This document shows, one piece after another, positions 24,964-34,995 of a stretch of 64,000 nucleotides of DNA. Source of the stretch: Brockia lithotrophica (GTDB lineage Bacteria; Bacillota; Bacilli; Thermicanales; DSM-22653); the NCBI GenBank assembly GCA_003050565.1, contig PEBW01000004.1, positions 62,001 to 126,000 of the forward strand. Reading direction: 5' to 3'. Made by a program: the position numbers and the translations under genes. The notes under the pieces are model-generated. The model searched no databases. It was not told the origin of the DNA and saw nothing but the letters and a program-made list of their open reading frames with translations. Position 1 is the first letter of the stretch. Every line of letters begins with the position of its first letter.

Positions 24964-25011
24964 GGCTGTTCCTCCTCCCCGGCTGGCCCGACGACGTTCC
25001 GTCTACGCTAT

Positions 25012-25040
25012 ACTCTCTCCGCCGCCGAAGAGCTTTATAA
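25012..25040 (-). promoter_or_regulatory. Sigma-F/G-type promoter candidate for spoIVB
   Basis: TTATA (25036-25040), 15 bases, GGAGAGAGT (25012-25020) on the minus strand. The -10 fits the forespore consensus GGnnAnAnT and the -35 matches GHATR at four of five positions. spoIVB is forespore-expressed in Bacillus. Confidence 0.5.
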
Positions 25041-25083
25041 CGCTCGGTTCCTGCCATGGGAAGAGGACAAGGAGCCTCTGCAA

Positions 25084-26850
25084 CTACGCGTCCGCCGCAT
25101 CCGGACGATGCGCCTCTTTGCCGGCAGAACTGTCGCCCCGGCGAGAAGCGGTTGCGGCGGCGCGCAGAAGGGATCGGGCGTGGTCGCGCGCCGTCTGCGC
25201 TACGGTACGCCCTGCGAGCATGCGCGCGAGTTCCCGGACCCGTTCTTCCTCGCTGCGAAGCGCGGCGGCGGTCGTCCGCGTCTTTCCCTCCCCCACGACC
25301 TTGCCGAGGGAGATGTGGTGATCGGCGAAGGCGGCAACTTGGGGAAGGTGGGTGATCGCGACGACCTGGCGGGTTCGACTCAAATCCTTGAGCATGCGCC
25401 CAATGGCCTCTCCTGCCCGCCCGCCGACGCCCGTGTCGATCTCGTCGAAGATGAGGGTTGCCCCCCCTTCTTCATGGAGGACGGCGCGTACGGCAAGGGC
25501 GAGACGGGACAATTCTCCCCCCGAGGCGACGCGTTCTACGGGGCGCGGCGGTTCTCCGGCGTTGGCCGAAAACCAAAACTCCACGCGCTCGAACCCCGAA
25601 CTCGGGATTCGACGGAGGCGGATTCCGTCGTCCGCAAAGGGATCTTCGGGCACGAGCACCACTTCGAAGCGGGCGTGCTCCATCTCTAGCTTGCGCACCT
25701 CGCGCTGCACGGCTGCGGCAAACGGTTCTGCATAGGCACGGCGCAACCCGCTCAGGTTTTCTGCGGCGACCTTGAGCTCCTCGCGAGCCGCCTGCACGTC
25801 CTTTTGGAGACGCTCTCCGCGCTCTTCGTAGAGGAGGAGCTCTTCCCTTTCGGCCCGTGCTGCGTCGCGGTAGGCGAGTACGGCCTCGAGAGAGCCCCCG
25901 TATTTTTTCGTGAGGTAACGGAGGCGTTCGAGCCTCTGGGCGACCTCGGTCAGGCGCTCTTCGTCGGGGAGGTAGTGCGGCAAGCGGGACTTCAAGGTGT
26001 GCCCGAGTTCCTGGAGATCGAAGAATAGGCCGTCGAGGCGTGCAGCGAGAGGTTCGAGTTCGGGATCCGTCGCCGCCGCCTTGGAAAGGAGGTTCGCCGC
26101 GGCGCCGATCCAGTCGAGGGCGCGATTTTCTTCGAGGAGCGCCGCCGCCGCCTCTCCTACGGCGCGGTAGAGGGCGTCTGCGTTTTTGAGGCGGCGGTAT
26201 ACCTCCTCGAGTTCGCGGTCTTCGCCTACCACGGGGTCGACGCCCTCGATCTCCCCCAGCTGGTAGGTGAGGAGATCGAGGCGGTCGAGGGCTTCCCGTC
26301 TCCCCTTTTCCCACCGCTCCCAAGCGGCAAGGGCCTCGAGATATCGGCGCAAGCTCGACGTATACGCCTGCCTCCGCTCGCGGGCGCCCGCGTAGGTGTC
26401 GAGCCACGCCGCGCGTACCTCGTCGGATGTGAGAAGAGATTGGTCCTGTTGTTCGTGGAGCTGCACAAGATGCGGTGCGAGGTCGCGGAGAAGCGAAGCC
26501 GGGACGGGACGTCCTCCGACGCGGGCGATGCTCCGCCCCTGCGCGCCGATTTCCCGACCGAGGAGCAGGTAATCGTCGTCGAGGACGAGGCCGTACGCTT
26601 CCAGCAGCCCTTGGATCTCTCGCCGTTCCTCGGGGGTCTCAATGTCGAAGAGGGCCTCCACCCATGCCCGGCTCTCGCCGCTGCGCACGAGGTCGGCGCG
26701 AGCCTTTCGTCCCAAAACGAGGCCGATGGCCTCGAGGAGAACGCTCTTTCCGCTTCCCGACTCGCCCGTTATCACCGTAAGACCCGGGGAAAACTCCAGG
26801 CGGAGTTCCTCAATCACCGCGACGTTGCGCACGTAAAGCTCGCGCAACAT
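25084..26850 (-). CDS. recN: DNA repair protein RecN
   Basis: A 588-residue SMC-like ATPase for double-strand break repair. Walker A is in TGESGSGKSVLLEAI near residue 30; long heptad-rich coiled coils fill residues about 150-380; the ABC signature SGGELSRLALA and Walker B LIFDEIDTGVGG lie near the C-terminus, followed by VVAITHLPQVAAFADHH. ATG 26850 follows GAGGTGAG. No LexA box was seen in the 102 bases before it; it is probably co-transcribed with argR. Confidence 0.96.
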   Translation of the reverse strand: MLRELYVRNVAVIEELRLEFSPGLTVITGESGSGKSVLLEAIGLVLGRKARADLVRSGESRAWVEALFDIETPEERREIQGLLEAYGLVLDDDYLLLGREIGAQGRSIARVGGRPVPASLLRDLAPHLVQLHEQQDQSLLTSDEVRAAWLDTYAGARERRQAYTSSLRRYLEALAAWERWEKGRREALDRLDLLTYQLGEIEGVDPVVGEDRELEEVYRRLKNADALYRAVGEAAAALLEENRALDWIGAAANLLSKAAATDPELEPLAARLDGLFFDLQELGHTLKSRLPHYLPDEERLTEVAQRLERLRYLTKKYGGSLEAVLAYRDAARAEREELLLYEERGERLQKDVQAAREELKVAAENLSGLRRAYAEPFAAAVQREVRKLEMEHARFEVVLVPEDPFADDGIRLRRIPSSGFERVEFWFSANAGEPPRPVERVASGGELSRLALAVRAVLHEEGGATLIFDEIDTGVGGRAGEAIGRMLKDLSRTRQVVAITHLPQVAAFADHHISLGKVVGEGKTRTTAAALRSEEERVRELARMLAGRTVAQTARDHARSLLRAAATASRRGDSSAGKEAHRPDAADA

Positions 26851-26952
26851 CCCCCTCACCTCGCCTCCCACCCGAATACCTTGAAGCCGATGCGAGCGGG
26901 AAACCGTAGCATGCGCTCCGCCTTTTTTCTGACCGCTTCCGTACCACAAGAG

Positions 26953-27468
26953 CTAGGAAGTACTTTCCGTTTCGTCCGGAGGGTCTTCGCGGCCTTCGTC
27001 GGCATTCTCCGAAACCGCCGCCGACCGCTCGAGCAGGCGGCGTTCCACGGCGCGGGCCGCGGCGTGGTCTGCGCAGATGAGGAGACAGGTGTCGTCCCCG
27101 CAGATCGTCCCCAGGATCTCCTCCCACTCCTGAGCATCGATGAGTACGCCGACGGCGTGGGCATTCCCCGGAAGTGTTCTCAGGACGATCAAATTGTCCA
27201 CGCGTGCCACCCGCACGAGGACGTCGCGGAGCATGCTCCGCAGACGTTCTTCGGAGCGAAGGGGGTTTTCCAGCGGAAGGGCGTACCGGTACCTTCCCTC
27301 GCCGATGGGAATCTTGATGAGGCCGAGTTCCTTGATGTCGCGCGAAATCGTGGCCTGCGTCACGTGAATCCCCCGCCGCCGAAGGTGCTCCGCCAGGGCC
27401 TCTTGCGTCTCTACGGCGTGCCGACTCACGATCTCGCGGATGAGCAGCTGCCTCCGTTCTTTTTCCAA
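26953..27468 (-). CDS. argR: Arginine repressor ArgR/AhrC
   Basis: A 171-residue hexameric arginine-dependent regulator. The N-terminal winged helix contains VTQATISRDIKELGLIK; the C-terminal oligomerisation domain has the arginine-binding GTICGDDTCLLIC. A 20-residue acidic tail (ENADEGREDPPDETESTS) extends past the usual end. The TTG start has GGGGAGGATC before it. Location upstream of recN is the standard Firmicute order. Confidence 0.95.
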   Translation of the reverse strand: MEKERRQLLIREIVSRHAVETQEALAEHLRRRGIHVTQATISRDIKELGLIKIPIGEGRYRYALPLENPLRSEERLRSMLRDVLVRVARVDNLIVLRTLPGNAHAVGVLIDAQEWEEILGTICGDDTCLLICADHAAARAVERRLLERSAAVSENADEGREDPPDETESTS

Positions 27469-27603
27469 GATCGATCCTCCCCGTAGAGAAACTTCCGACG
27501 CGAAGGAGCACTTGGGCGCGCTCCGGTCGGCCTCGCCGAGGAACGGAAGCGGCCTAGGGGTAAGGATTTCCCCGCGCGGGATTGCCTCTCCTCCGCCCCG
27601 TCC

Positions 27604-28119
27604 TCACAGAAGGATTCCCACGAAAAGACCGAGGAGAAACGCCCAAAACAGCGACTGCCACCTCCTCCGACGGGGTGAGCGCAATCCACGTAGGTCGAAG
27701 CGAATCGTCTCCTCGCGCTCCCCGTCGGGGGAGAGGAGGATCACGCCGTCCGCTTCCCCGAGCAATTGCAGCGAGAGAAGGCGGTCGCGCACGGCGCGAC
27801 TTCCTTCTTCTAGGAATCCCCAATCTTTGAGGCGAAACACGACAAAGCGTTCCCCGTCGCGTTCCACGAGGGCAAAGTGAAGGCGACCTTCCCCAAGTTT
27901 TTCCTCCGCATCGAGACCGCGGGTGACGATTACTTCCCCGCGCTGATCCGGATGGAGCACGCGAAATCCGCGGCGCACGAGGTGCGCGAGGTGGGCGACG
28001 TTTTCCGGAATCGGTTGAACGCGGGCGCGGATCCCCCGCCACACCTCCCCCAGGAATACGACTGCGGTGACCAAGAGGAGAAGGTACAAGACCGGAAGAT
28101 CCTCTGCGTGAAGGGGCAC
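27604..28119 (-). CDS. Hypothetical membrane-anchored protein
   Basis: A 171-residue protein not recognised. An N-terminal helix (about residues 8-28, LPVLYLLLLVTAVVFLGEVW) and a C-terminal helix (SLFWAFLLGLFVGILL) flank a soluble part of about 120 charged residues containing FVVFRLKDWGFLEEGSRAVR. GTG 28119 is chosen for GGGAGGGAAGG just before it; a longer frame to 28191 lacks a ribosome-binding site. It occupies the tlyA-argR interval where many Clostridia carry an NAD kinase gene, but it has no kinase motif. Codon use and GC are like its neighbours. Confidence 0.65.
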   Translation of the reverse strand: MPLHAEDLPVLYLLLLVTAVVFLGEVWRGIRARVQPIPENVAHLAHLVRRGFRVLHPDQRGEVIVTRGLDAEEKLGEGRLHFALVERDGERFVVFRLKDWGFLEEGSRAVRDRLLSLQLLGEADGVILLSPDGEREETIRFDLRGLRSPRRRRWQSLFWAFLLGLFVGILL

Positions 28120-28236
28120 GTTGCCTTCCCTCCCGCCCACCCTGCTCCGGGCAATTCCCTCCTTCCGGGATCTTCGCGGTGTGCGGGGCAAATCCCTTCT
28201 CCCTCAACGGTTCGGAGAACCAAGAGAAAGGGCTCC

Positions 28237-29124
28237 CTACGAATGGGGCGGAAGGGAGCCCTCCGGTGGTGCAGGCGAGTGCAAGGCGTTTTCGATGAGC
28301 ACTTCGACGGCATCCGTCGGCTCGTGTTCGGAGGGTGTTGCCCGGGAAGGAAGCCGCCGCGCGTAGAGGAGGAATTCGAGGTTTCCGTCCTTTCCCCGGA
28401 TCGGAGAAGGGATGAGCCCGAGGGGTTGAAAGCCATGCTCGCGGGCGGACAGGAGGACTTCGCGTAAAACCCGACGGTGGACTTCCGGGTCGCGCACGAT
28501 TCCTCCTTTCCCCACATCGCGCCTTCCCGCTTCGAACTGCGGTTTGACGAGGGCTACGAGTTCCTTCTCCGGTGCGAGAAATCGTGCCAGGTTGGGAAAG
28601 AGGAGGCGCAGGGAGATGAACGACACGTCGATCGTCACCACGTCGGGGAGGGGGCCGGGCAAATCCTCCGGGGAAAAGGTGCGGAAGTTCGTCTTTTCGA
28701 TCGGGACGACGCGAGGGTCTTGGCGCAAAGACCAGGCGAGCTGTCCGTACCCGACATCCAATGCGTACACGCGTGCCGCGCCGTGGCGCAGCGCGCAATC
28801 CGTAAACCCTCCCGTCGATGCGCCGACGTCCAGGACAACCTTGTCGCGAAAGTCGAGGCCAAAGGCCCGTACGGCGGCTTCAAGCTTATATCCCCCGCGG
28901 CTCACGTAGCGCGCGCCGCGCGTCCGAACTTCCAAAGAAGCGTCGGGGGACACGAAGGTTCCGGGTTTTTCTACCCGTTTCCCGTCTACGAACACTTCGC
29001 CGGCGAGAACGGCGCTCCGGGCCGCCTCCCGCGACGGGAAGAACCCCCGCTCGGAGAGGAGGACGTCGAGGCGAACCCGCTTGCGTGCACCCGATCCTTC
29101 TCCGTCCTTTTCCTTACGAACCAA
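28237..29124 (-). CDS. tlyA: TlyA-family rRNA 2'-O-methyltransferase
   Basis: A 295-residue protein with an N-terminal S4 RNA-binding domain ([20 protein letters not shown]) and a FtsJ-like Rossmann methyltransferase domain ([29 protein letters not shown]). The family methylates ribose in 16S and 23S rRNA; some members are called hemolysins. TTG 29124 is preferred because GGAGG lies nine bases ahead; GTG 29130 is the alternative. It overlaps the end of dxs by about eleven bases, indicating coupling. Confidence 0.9.
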   Translation of the reverse strand: MVRKEKDGEGSGARKRVRLDVLLSERGFFPSREAARSAVLAGEVFVDGKRVEKPGTFVSPDASLEVRTRGARYVSRGGYKLEAAVRAFGLDFRDKVVLDVGASTGGFTDCALRHGAARVYALDVGYGQLAWSLRQDPRVVPIEKTNFRTFSPEDLPGPLPDVVTIDVSFISLRLLFPNLARFLAPEKELVALVKPQFEAGRRDVGKGGIVRDPEVHRRVLREVLLSAREHGFQPLGLIPSPIRGKDGNLEFLLYARRLPSRATPSEHEPTDAVEVLIENALHSPAPPEGSLPPHS

Positions 29125-31033
29125 ACCCACCCTCCTCCCGCACGGAAGGAGAATGCGCGTCGCCGCGCAACCGCGCGTACAAAACGTCGGCAATGCGCTC
29201 GGGTACAAGTCCGGCATCCCGGAGCAGGTCGGAGACGGAACCGTGGGAAATGAAGCGATCGGGCAAGCCAAACGCGCGGACGAAGATTTCGAGGTGGTCC
29301 GCCTCCGCCAAAGCCTCGAGGACGGCCGAGCCGAAGCCGCCTTGCGCGCTCGCTTCTTCCAGCGTGGCCACGGGAATTCGCTTGGCGGCGAACTCCGCGA
29401 GCATCGCGCGGTCGAGGGGTTTAATGAAGCGGGCGTTCACGAGGCCTACGGACAGACCGCGGCGGGCGAGGAGCTGGGCGACCTTTTCCCCCAGTGCGAT
29501 CATGTTCGGACCCACGGCAAGGAGCACGAGGTCTCGTCCTTCGCGCAGGACCTCCCACGAGCCGATGGGGATCTCGTGGTACTCCTCGTCCAAAGGGACC
29601 CCTACTCCTTCTCCCCGCGGGTAGCGGAGGGCAAAAGGGCCTCCGTCGTAGCGTACGGCCGTAAACAGGAGGTGACCGAGTTCGTTTTCGTCCTTGGGCA
29701 TGGCGAGGACCACGTTGGGGAGCGTGCGGAGGAAGGCGATGTCGAAGACCCCGTGGTGCGTCTCGCCGTCCCCCCCGACGAGGCCCGCCCGATCGATTGC
29801 CAACACCACGTTTTGTCGCTGCACGGCCACGTCGTGGACGACCTGATCGTACGCCCGCTGCAGGAACGTCGAGTAGATCACCGCGACGGGTTTCATCCCC
29901 GCGTTGGCGAGACCTGCGGCAAACGTGACGGCGTGCTGCTCGGCTATACCTACGTCAAACAGGCGGTCGGGGAACCGCTCTTGAAACGGCTTGAGTCCCG
30001 AACCCGTGACCATCGCCGGCGTAATCGCCACGATGCGCGGGTCGCGTTCGGCGAGGCGGATGAGGTGGCGGGCGAAGAACGAGGCAAAGCTCGGCGGACC
30101 TACTCGGCGAATGGGTTCGCCCGACTCCACCTTGTATGGTCCGATCCCGTGGAACGTGTCCGCATCCTTCTCCGCCGCCGGGTAACCCCTGCCTTTTTTC
30201 GTCACCACGTGCAGGAGCACGGGACCGCGGAGTCTCTTCACCTGCCCAAAGGCTTCGTCGAGGGCGGAAAAGTCGTGCCCGTCCACGGGGCCGAAGTACC
30301 GAATCCCCATCTCCTCGAAGAGTACCCCGGGGACGAGCAACGCCTTGAGGCTTTCCTTCACACGTTCCGCCATGCGCGTAAGGCGTTTCCCCTGCGGAAG
30401 GCGAAGGAGGAGCTGCTCAATTTCTTCCTTGGTCCGTAGGTAGCCGCCGTGCGTGCGAAGCTTCGTGAGGTAGTGGGAAATCGCCCCGACGTTGGGGGAG
30501 ATGCTCATCTCGTTGTCGTTCAGGACGATGAGGAGGTCCGCCCGGAGGTGGCCGATCTGATTGAGGGCTTCGTACGCCATTCCCGCCGTGAGGGCGCCGT
30601 CGCCGATGATCGCCACGACCTTTCCCTTCTCTCCCCGGAGGTCGCGGGCAACCACCATGCCCAGGGCGGCAGAAAGAGACGTAGACGTGTGTCCCGCTTC
30701 CCAGACGTCGTGCTCGGATTCAGCGCGCTTGAGAAAACCCGAAAGACCCCCGTACTGCCGGAGGGTGGGCAGGCGGTCGTTGCGCCCCGTGAGGATCTTG
30801 TGCACGTACCCCTGATGGCCTACATCCCAGACGAGCTTGTCCTCCGGCGAACGAAAGTGCCGGTGGAGCATGATCGTAAGCTCGACCACACCCAGATTGG
30901 GAGCGAGATGACCGCCCGTTCGGGCGACGACGTGGATGAGACGCTCCCGAATTTCCCGGGCCAACTCAGGAAGCGCTTCCAGAGGGAGAGAGCGCACGTC
31001 GTCCGGGCCTTGGATCTTCTCTAAATACCCCAT
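29114..31033 (-). CDS. dxs: 1-deoxy-D-xylulose-5-phosphate synthase
   Basis: A 639-residue transketolase-like enzyme joining pyruvate and glyceraldehyde-3-phosphate in the first step of the MEP isoprenoid pathway. The thiamine diphosphate motif is [16 protein letters not shown] with [10 protein letters not shown]; the second domain has the catalytic Glu in [15 protein letters not shown]; the third is the transketolase C-terminal domain. The N-terminal [12 protein letters not shown] and [11 protein letters not shown] are also family hallmarks. It lies downstream of ispA, which uses the pathway's products. Confidence 0.97.
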   Translation of the reverse strand: MGYLEKIQGPDDVRSLPLEALPELAREIRERLIHVVARTGGHLAPNLGVVELTIMLHRHFRSPEDKLVWDVGHQGYVHKILTGRNDRLPTLRQYGGLSGFLKRAESEHDVWEAGHTSTSLSAALGMVVARDLRGEKGKVVAIIGDGALTAGMAYEALNQIGHLRADLLIVLNDNEMSISPNVGAISHYLTKLRTHGGYLRTKEEIEQLLLRLPQGKRLTRMAERVKESLKALLVPGVLFEEMGIRYFGPVDGHDFSALDEAFGQVKRLRGPVLLHVVTKKGRGYPAAEKDADTFHGIGPYKVESGEPIRRVGPPSFASFFARHLIRLAERDPRIVAITPAMVTGSGLKPFQERFPDRLFDVGIAEQHAVTFAAGLANAGMKPVAVIYSTFLQRAYDQVVHDVAVQRQNVVLAIDRAGLVGGDGETHHGVFDIAFLRTLPNVVLAMPKDENELGHLLFTAVRYDGGPFALRYPRGEGVGVPLDEEYHEIPIGSWEVLREGRDLVLLAVGPNMIALGEKVAQLLARRGLSVGLVNARFIKPLDRAMLAEFAAKRIPVATLEEASAQGGFGSAVLEALAEADHLEIFVRAFGLPDRFISHGSVSDLLRDAGLVPERIADVLYARLRGDAHSPSVREEGGFGS

Positions 31034-31200
31034 CCGATCCCCCGCCTTTGCGTCGTTTCCCGAGGTTTCGCGATTTTTTACGCGGTGCTCCGAAGCTGCC
31101 GCCTCTCCACATCCCGCACATCCTTCACCCTAGTGTACCATTCCAATACCGGGAAGTGTACCGCAATTCGTTGCAGAAAAGTCCCCATGTATCGACGGCC

Positions 31201-32106
31201 TCAGCGGTCGCGCGAGGCGACGAACCGCGCGAGGGCTTCCAGGCGAAACGCGTCTTCGCCCAAGGGAGCGAGGGCTTCGGTTGCTTCCCGCAAGATGTGG
31301 TCGCGGAGACGCTGCGCTTCTTCGAGTCCGAGCACCGTCACGTACGTCGCTTTGCGTTGCGCCGCGTCTTTTCCGGGCGTCTTGCCAAGAGTTGCGACAT
31401 CCCCGACGCTGTCCAGAATGTCGTCCTGCACCTGAAAGAGGAGGCCGAGGCGTTCGGCGTAGCGCAGGAGAGCGGATTCCACCTCCAACGGAGGACGGGC
31501 AATGCGCACCGCGGCCCACACGGCGTAGCGGAGAAATGCGCCCGTCTTGTGCCGGTGGATTTCCTCCACCCCCTCGAGGGGCAAGTCCTTCCCCTCCCCT
31601 TCCAAGTCGAGAACCTGCCCCTTCACCATCCCCTCGGCGCCCAGGGCGCGGGCAAAGCCGGCGACGAGCTCGAGAGCCAACGCAGGAGGGAATTCGGTGA
31701 GTCGCAGCGGGAGCTCGGCAAGAATTCGAAACGCTTCCGTGAGGAGTGCATCGCCTGCGAGGATGGCCATGGCCTCCCCGAAAACTTTGTGGTTCGTGGG
31801 CCGCCCTCGACGGTAGTCGTCGTTGTCCATCGTCGGGAGGTCGTCGTGGATCAAGGAATACGTATGGGCCATTTCCATCGCTACGCCCACGTCGAGGTAG
31901 CGCAGCCCCTCTTTCCCGAGGCTGTCCAGGGTGGCGACGAAGAGGAGGGGGCGGAAGCGCTTCCCCCCGCCTTCGAGGGAATACCGCATCGCCTCGAGAA
32001 GGCGAGGTGGAGCCCCTTGAGGAAGGAGGTCGCGCATGCGCAATTCGAGACGTGCGTTTACGACGGAGGCGTATGCGGCGAGGTCAAAGGCGAAGGTCCG
32101 GGGCAT
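31201..32106 (-). CDS. ispA: Farnesyl/geranyl diphosphate synthase
   Basis: A 301-residue trans-isoprenyl diphosphate synthase. The first Asp-rich motif is in SLIHDDLPTMDNDDYRRG and the second in FQVQDDILDSVGD; GGGKRFRP binds isopentenyl diphosphate. The enzyme condenses IPP with DMAPP and GPP. ATG 32106 follows GAGGTGGGAG and overlaps the end of xseB by 23 bases. Confidence 0.96.
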   Translation of the reverse strand: MPRTFAFDLAAYASVVNARLELRMRDLLPQGAPPRLLEAMRYSLEGGGKRFRPLLFVATLDSLGKEGLRYLDVGVAMEMAHTYSLIHDDLPTMDNDDYRRGRPTNHKVFGEAMAILAGDALLTEAFRILAELPLRLTEFPPALALELVAGFARALGAEGMVKGQVLDLEGEGKDLPLEGVEEIHRHKTGAFLRYAVWAAVRIARPPLEVESALLRYAERLGLLFQVQDDILDSVGDVATLGKTPGKDAAQRKATYVTVLGLEEAQRLRDHILREATEALAPLGEDAFRLEALARFVASRDR

Positions 32107-32467
32107 CGTCTCCCACCTCTTCTTCGACAAACTCTTCTTCTTCCCAGCCTTCGACCTCCCACCCACCGCCCCTTCCTTCTTCTTGTTCGCGCAAAGAAAG
32201 GACGTCCTCCTGGACGGGAGGAACCCCTCGCGCGGCATCCGGATCGGAAGCGGCGTCCTCTTCGCGAAGGAAGCGGACGCGTTGTTCAAAGCGGTTGAGT
32301 TCGCGGTTCAGGTACCGTACAAGGCGCGTACCTTCTTCGTAGAGCGACAACGCCTCTTCCAGAGGAAGGTCGGCCGATTCCAACCTCTCCACGACTTCTT
32401 CCAGGCGCACGAGGGCTTTTTCAAACGTCCACGTGCCCTTTTCCGCACGTGCCGAGGCGTCGTCCAT
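32084..32467 (-). CDS. xseB: Exodeoxyribonuclease VII small subunit with acidic tail
   Basis: The first ~70 of 127 residues (FEKALVRLEEVVERLESADLPLEEALSLYEEG) are the helical XseB domain. About 50 further residues, ending in a tract with many Glu (WEEEEFVEEEVGDD), exceed the usual 70-85-residue length. ATG 32467 is preferred to the ATG nine bases upstream because GAGGAGG directly abuts the latter. It pairs with XseA encoded upstream. Confidence 0.92.
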   Translation of the reverse strand: MDDASARAEKGTWTFEKALVRLEEVVERLESADLPLEEALSLYEEGTRLVRYLNRELNRFEQRVRFLREEDAASDPDAARGVPPVQEDVLSLREQEEGRGGGWEVEGWEEEEFVEEEVGDDAPDLRL

Positions 32468-32575
32468 GCCCTTCATCCTCCTCTTTCGCCTTTTCACCTT
32501 CGATTGCCCGAAGACCGCGTCCGATCGAGACAAGCAGGCGGATTTTTCCCGGGAACAATTTCCTCCACGAAGCTC

Positions 32576-34099
32576 CTAAGGGAATTCCTCGCCCGGAAGG
32601 GCGTCTGCGGCGTCGGCGTTTAGTCCCTCGGGTTTCCCCGGCTTTGCGTTCGCCCCGCAATTCGAAGAGATTTCGGACCTCCCCGGTTCAGAAGCGCGCC
32701 CCTTCGGAGTCCAAAAGGGAAAAGGACCTTTTTGCCGAGTGGGGAGAAGCTCCAGAGCTTCGGCGACGAGCGCGCCGTCCGACAGGTGGACCGTAAACCG
32801 CCCCGCCCGGAGGACGTCTTCGGCGCGGACGAGCGGACGGCCCGCCGAATCCGCGAGGTAGGCGTACCCCCGCGCAAGCGGACGCGTTGGGCTCGCTCCT
32901 TCCAGGCGTCGGGCAAGGAGCGCCAGGGCGTGTCGGCGACGGTCGACATACCGGGCAAACGACCCGTGCAGACGGGCGCGGACGCTTTCGAGGCGCGTTC
33001 GTTCGGCCGCGAGCGATAGGCGGCGTTCCGCCGCCCCGCGCAGGCGACCTTCGAGGCGGTGAAATCGGAACAGCGCCCGATCGCCGTACAGCCGCACGGA
33101 AAGGTCGAGGCGTTCTTCGAGCCGATCGCAGGTTTGACGATAGGGGCCGAGAAAACCCAGAGGATCCGCGAGGACGCGACGGCGCGCGAGCCTTTCCACC
33201 CGCTCGCTTGCCGAGGTAAATCGTCTCCGCCACCCGTTGATCAATCGGTGCTCCAACGCTCGGACGTGGTCGAGCAGCTCTTCCTGATCGGGCACCGCAA
33301 GTTCTGCGGCTCCGGTAGGGGTCGGGGCGCGTAAGTCGGCGACGAAGTCGGCCAAGGTCACGTCCGACTCGTGGCCGATACCCGTCACAACAGGCGCGGG
33401 AAAGGCGAAGAGCGCCCGCGCGAGGGTCTCGTCGTTGAACGCCCAGAGATCTTCGATGTCTCCTCCCCCGCGCACGACGAGGAGGATGTCTACAGGCGGG
33501 TCGACCGTGCGAAGCCGCTCGAGCGCGCGCAGAAGGGACGGGACGGCTTCTTCTCCCTGGACGAGCGCGGGGGAAAGGATGACCTCCGCCCGGGGGTAGT
33601 GACGGGCGAGGGTACGGAGCACGTCGTGAACGGCGGCGCCTTTGTCCGACGTCACGAGGCCGATACGTTCGGGAAAGCGCGGGAGCTTCCGTTTGCGCCC
33701 GAAAAGCCCTTCCTCTTGGAGTTTTTTCTTCAGCCGTTCGAACTCGAGAAACTTCTCCCCCAAACCGTCGGGGTACATTTCTTGAACCCGAAGCTGGTAC
33801 TCCCCGCCGAAGGGGTAGACATCGACATCTCCCCGAGCGACCACCGAAAGCCCGTCTTGGGGGTGAAAGGAGAGGCTTTGGTTGTACCCGGAAAACATCA
33901 CGCACTTCAGCCGCGAAGACTCGTCCTTGAGGGTAAAGTACATGTGGCCGCTGGAATGGTGCCGGAAGTTCGAAATTTCCCCCCGCACCCAGACGTTTTG
34001 CAGGAGGCGCTCTTTCCGGATCGCTTGTCGGATGAGATTCGTGAGCGCGCTCACGCTGAGGAAGGGCACCGTTGCGTCGCCCTTTTTTCCCCGAAGCAC
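32576..34099 (-). CDS. xseA: Exodeoxyribonuclease VII large subunit
   Basis: A 507-residue nuclease subunit degrading single-stranded DNA from both ends. An OB-fold leads (VWVRGEISNFRHHSSGHMYF), then the catalytic domain (GLVTSDKGAAVHDV; LLVVRGGGDIEDLWAFND; GIGHESDVTLADFVAD), then a long helical region binding XseB. The last ~60 residues are Pro/Arg-rich and variable. GTG 34099 has GGGGGGAGGGAC before it; a GTG eleven codons later is possible. Confidence 0.95.
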   Translation of the reverse strand: MLRGKKGDATVPFLSVSALTNLIRQAIRKERLLQNVWVRGEISNFRHHSSGHMYFTLKDESSRLKCVMFSGYNQSLSFHPQDGLSVVARGDVDVYPFGGEYQLRVQEMYPDGLGEKFLEFERLKKKLQEEGLFGRKRKLPRFPERIGLVTSDKGAAVHDVLRTLARHYPRAEVILSPALVQGEEAVPSLLRALERLRTVDPPVDILLVVRGGGDIEDLWAFNDETLARALFAFPAPVVTGIGHESDVTLADFVADLRAPTPTGAAELAVPDQEELLDHVRALEHRLINGWRRRFTSASERVERLARRRVLADPLGFLGPYRQTCDRLEERLDLSVRLYGDRALFRFHRLEGRLRGAAERRLSLAAERTRLESVRARLHGSFARYVDRRRHALALLARRLEGASPTRPLARGYAYLADSAGRPLVRAEDVLRAGRFTVHLSDGALVAEALELLPTRQKGPFPFWTPKGRASEPGRSEISSNCGANAKPGKPEGLNADAADALPGEEFP

Positions 34100-34141
34100 G
34101 TCCCTCCCCCCCTTCCGTCACCGGCTCGTGCGTTACGCGGA

Positions 34142-34993
34142 TTACCGCTCCCTGCGACGAACGGCCGCGAGACGCGTGTTGGCAAGGAGCATGGCCACGG
34201 TCATTGGTCCCACACCGCCGGGCACGGGGGTAATCCACCCGGCGAGCTCTTCGACCTCGGGGTGAACGTCACCGACGAGGCGACCGTCTTCCAGCCGGTT
34301 AATCCCGACGTCTACCACCACGGCCCCGGGCTTCACATAATCCCGAGTGACGAGGTGCGGGCGGCCCACCGCGACGACGAGGACGTCCGCCTCCCGCGCA
34401 ACTTCCTCCGGGCGTTCGGAGCGCGAATGGAGTACGGAAACGGTCATATCCTCGGCGAGGAGGAGGAGCGCCGTAGGCTTCCCCACGATGTTGCTCCTCC
34501 CAATTACGGCGGCGCGTTTTCCCCGTAGCGGTACGCCCGTTTCGCGCAGGATCCGGAGAATTCCCTGGGGAGTGCAGGGGACGAAGTACTCCCCCACTCC
34601 CGTGAGGAGACGCCCCATGTTTGCGGGCGTAAACCCATCGACGTCCTTTTCGGGGGGAATTGCCTCGAGTACGCGGGCTTCGGAGATGTGGCGGGGAAGC
34701 GGAAGCTGGACGAGGATCCCGTCTACGTCCTCGTCGTCGCCAAGGGCCGCGATTTCTGCGAGCACTTCGTCCTCCGATGCCTCGGCGGGGAGATGCCGAA
34801 CCGTCGAGCGGATCCCCACCTCCTGGGCGGCCTTTACCTTCTGCCGCACGTAAACTCCGGAGGCGGGATCGTCGCCCACGAGGAGAACGGCGAGATGCGG
34901 GACGATTCCACGGGCGGAAAGAGCTTCGACATCCCGCGCCACCTCCCGGCGGACGCTTTCGGCGAGCCGTTTGCCGTCGATGCGTATGGCCAC
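34142..34993 (-). CDS. folD: Methylene-tetrahydrofolate dehydrogenase/cyclohydrolase
   Basis: A 283-residue bifunctional folate enzyme making 10-formyl-THF from 5,10-methylene-THF. The catalytic YVRQKVKAA with its Lys, VQLPLPRHI, PCTPQGI and the NADP-binding GRSNIVGKP are all intact, as is the C-terminal PVPGGVGPMT. The GTG start lies two bases after the nusB stop. Confidence 0.96.
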   Translation of the reverse strand: MAIRIDGKRLAESVRREVARDVEALSARGIVPHLAVLLVGDDPASGVYVRQKVKAAQEVGIRSTVRHLPAEASEDEVLAEIAALGDDEDVDGILVQLPLPRHISEARVLEAIPPEKDVDGFTPANMGRLLTGVGEYFVPCTPQGILRILRETGVPLRGKRAAVIGRSNIVGKPTALLLLAEDMTVSVLHSRSERPEEVAREADVLVVAVGRPHLVTRDYVKPGAVVVDVGINRLEDGRLVGDVHPEVEELAGWITPVPGGVGPMTVAMLLANTRLAAVRRRER

Positions 34994-34995
34994 GT

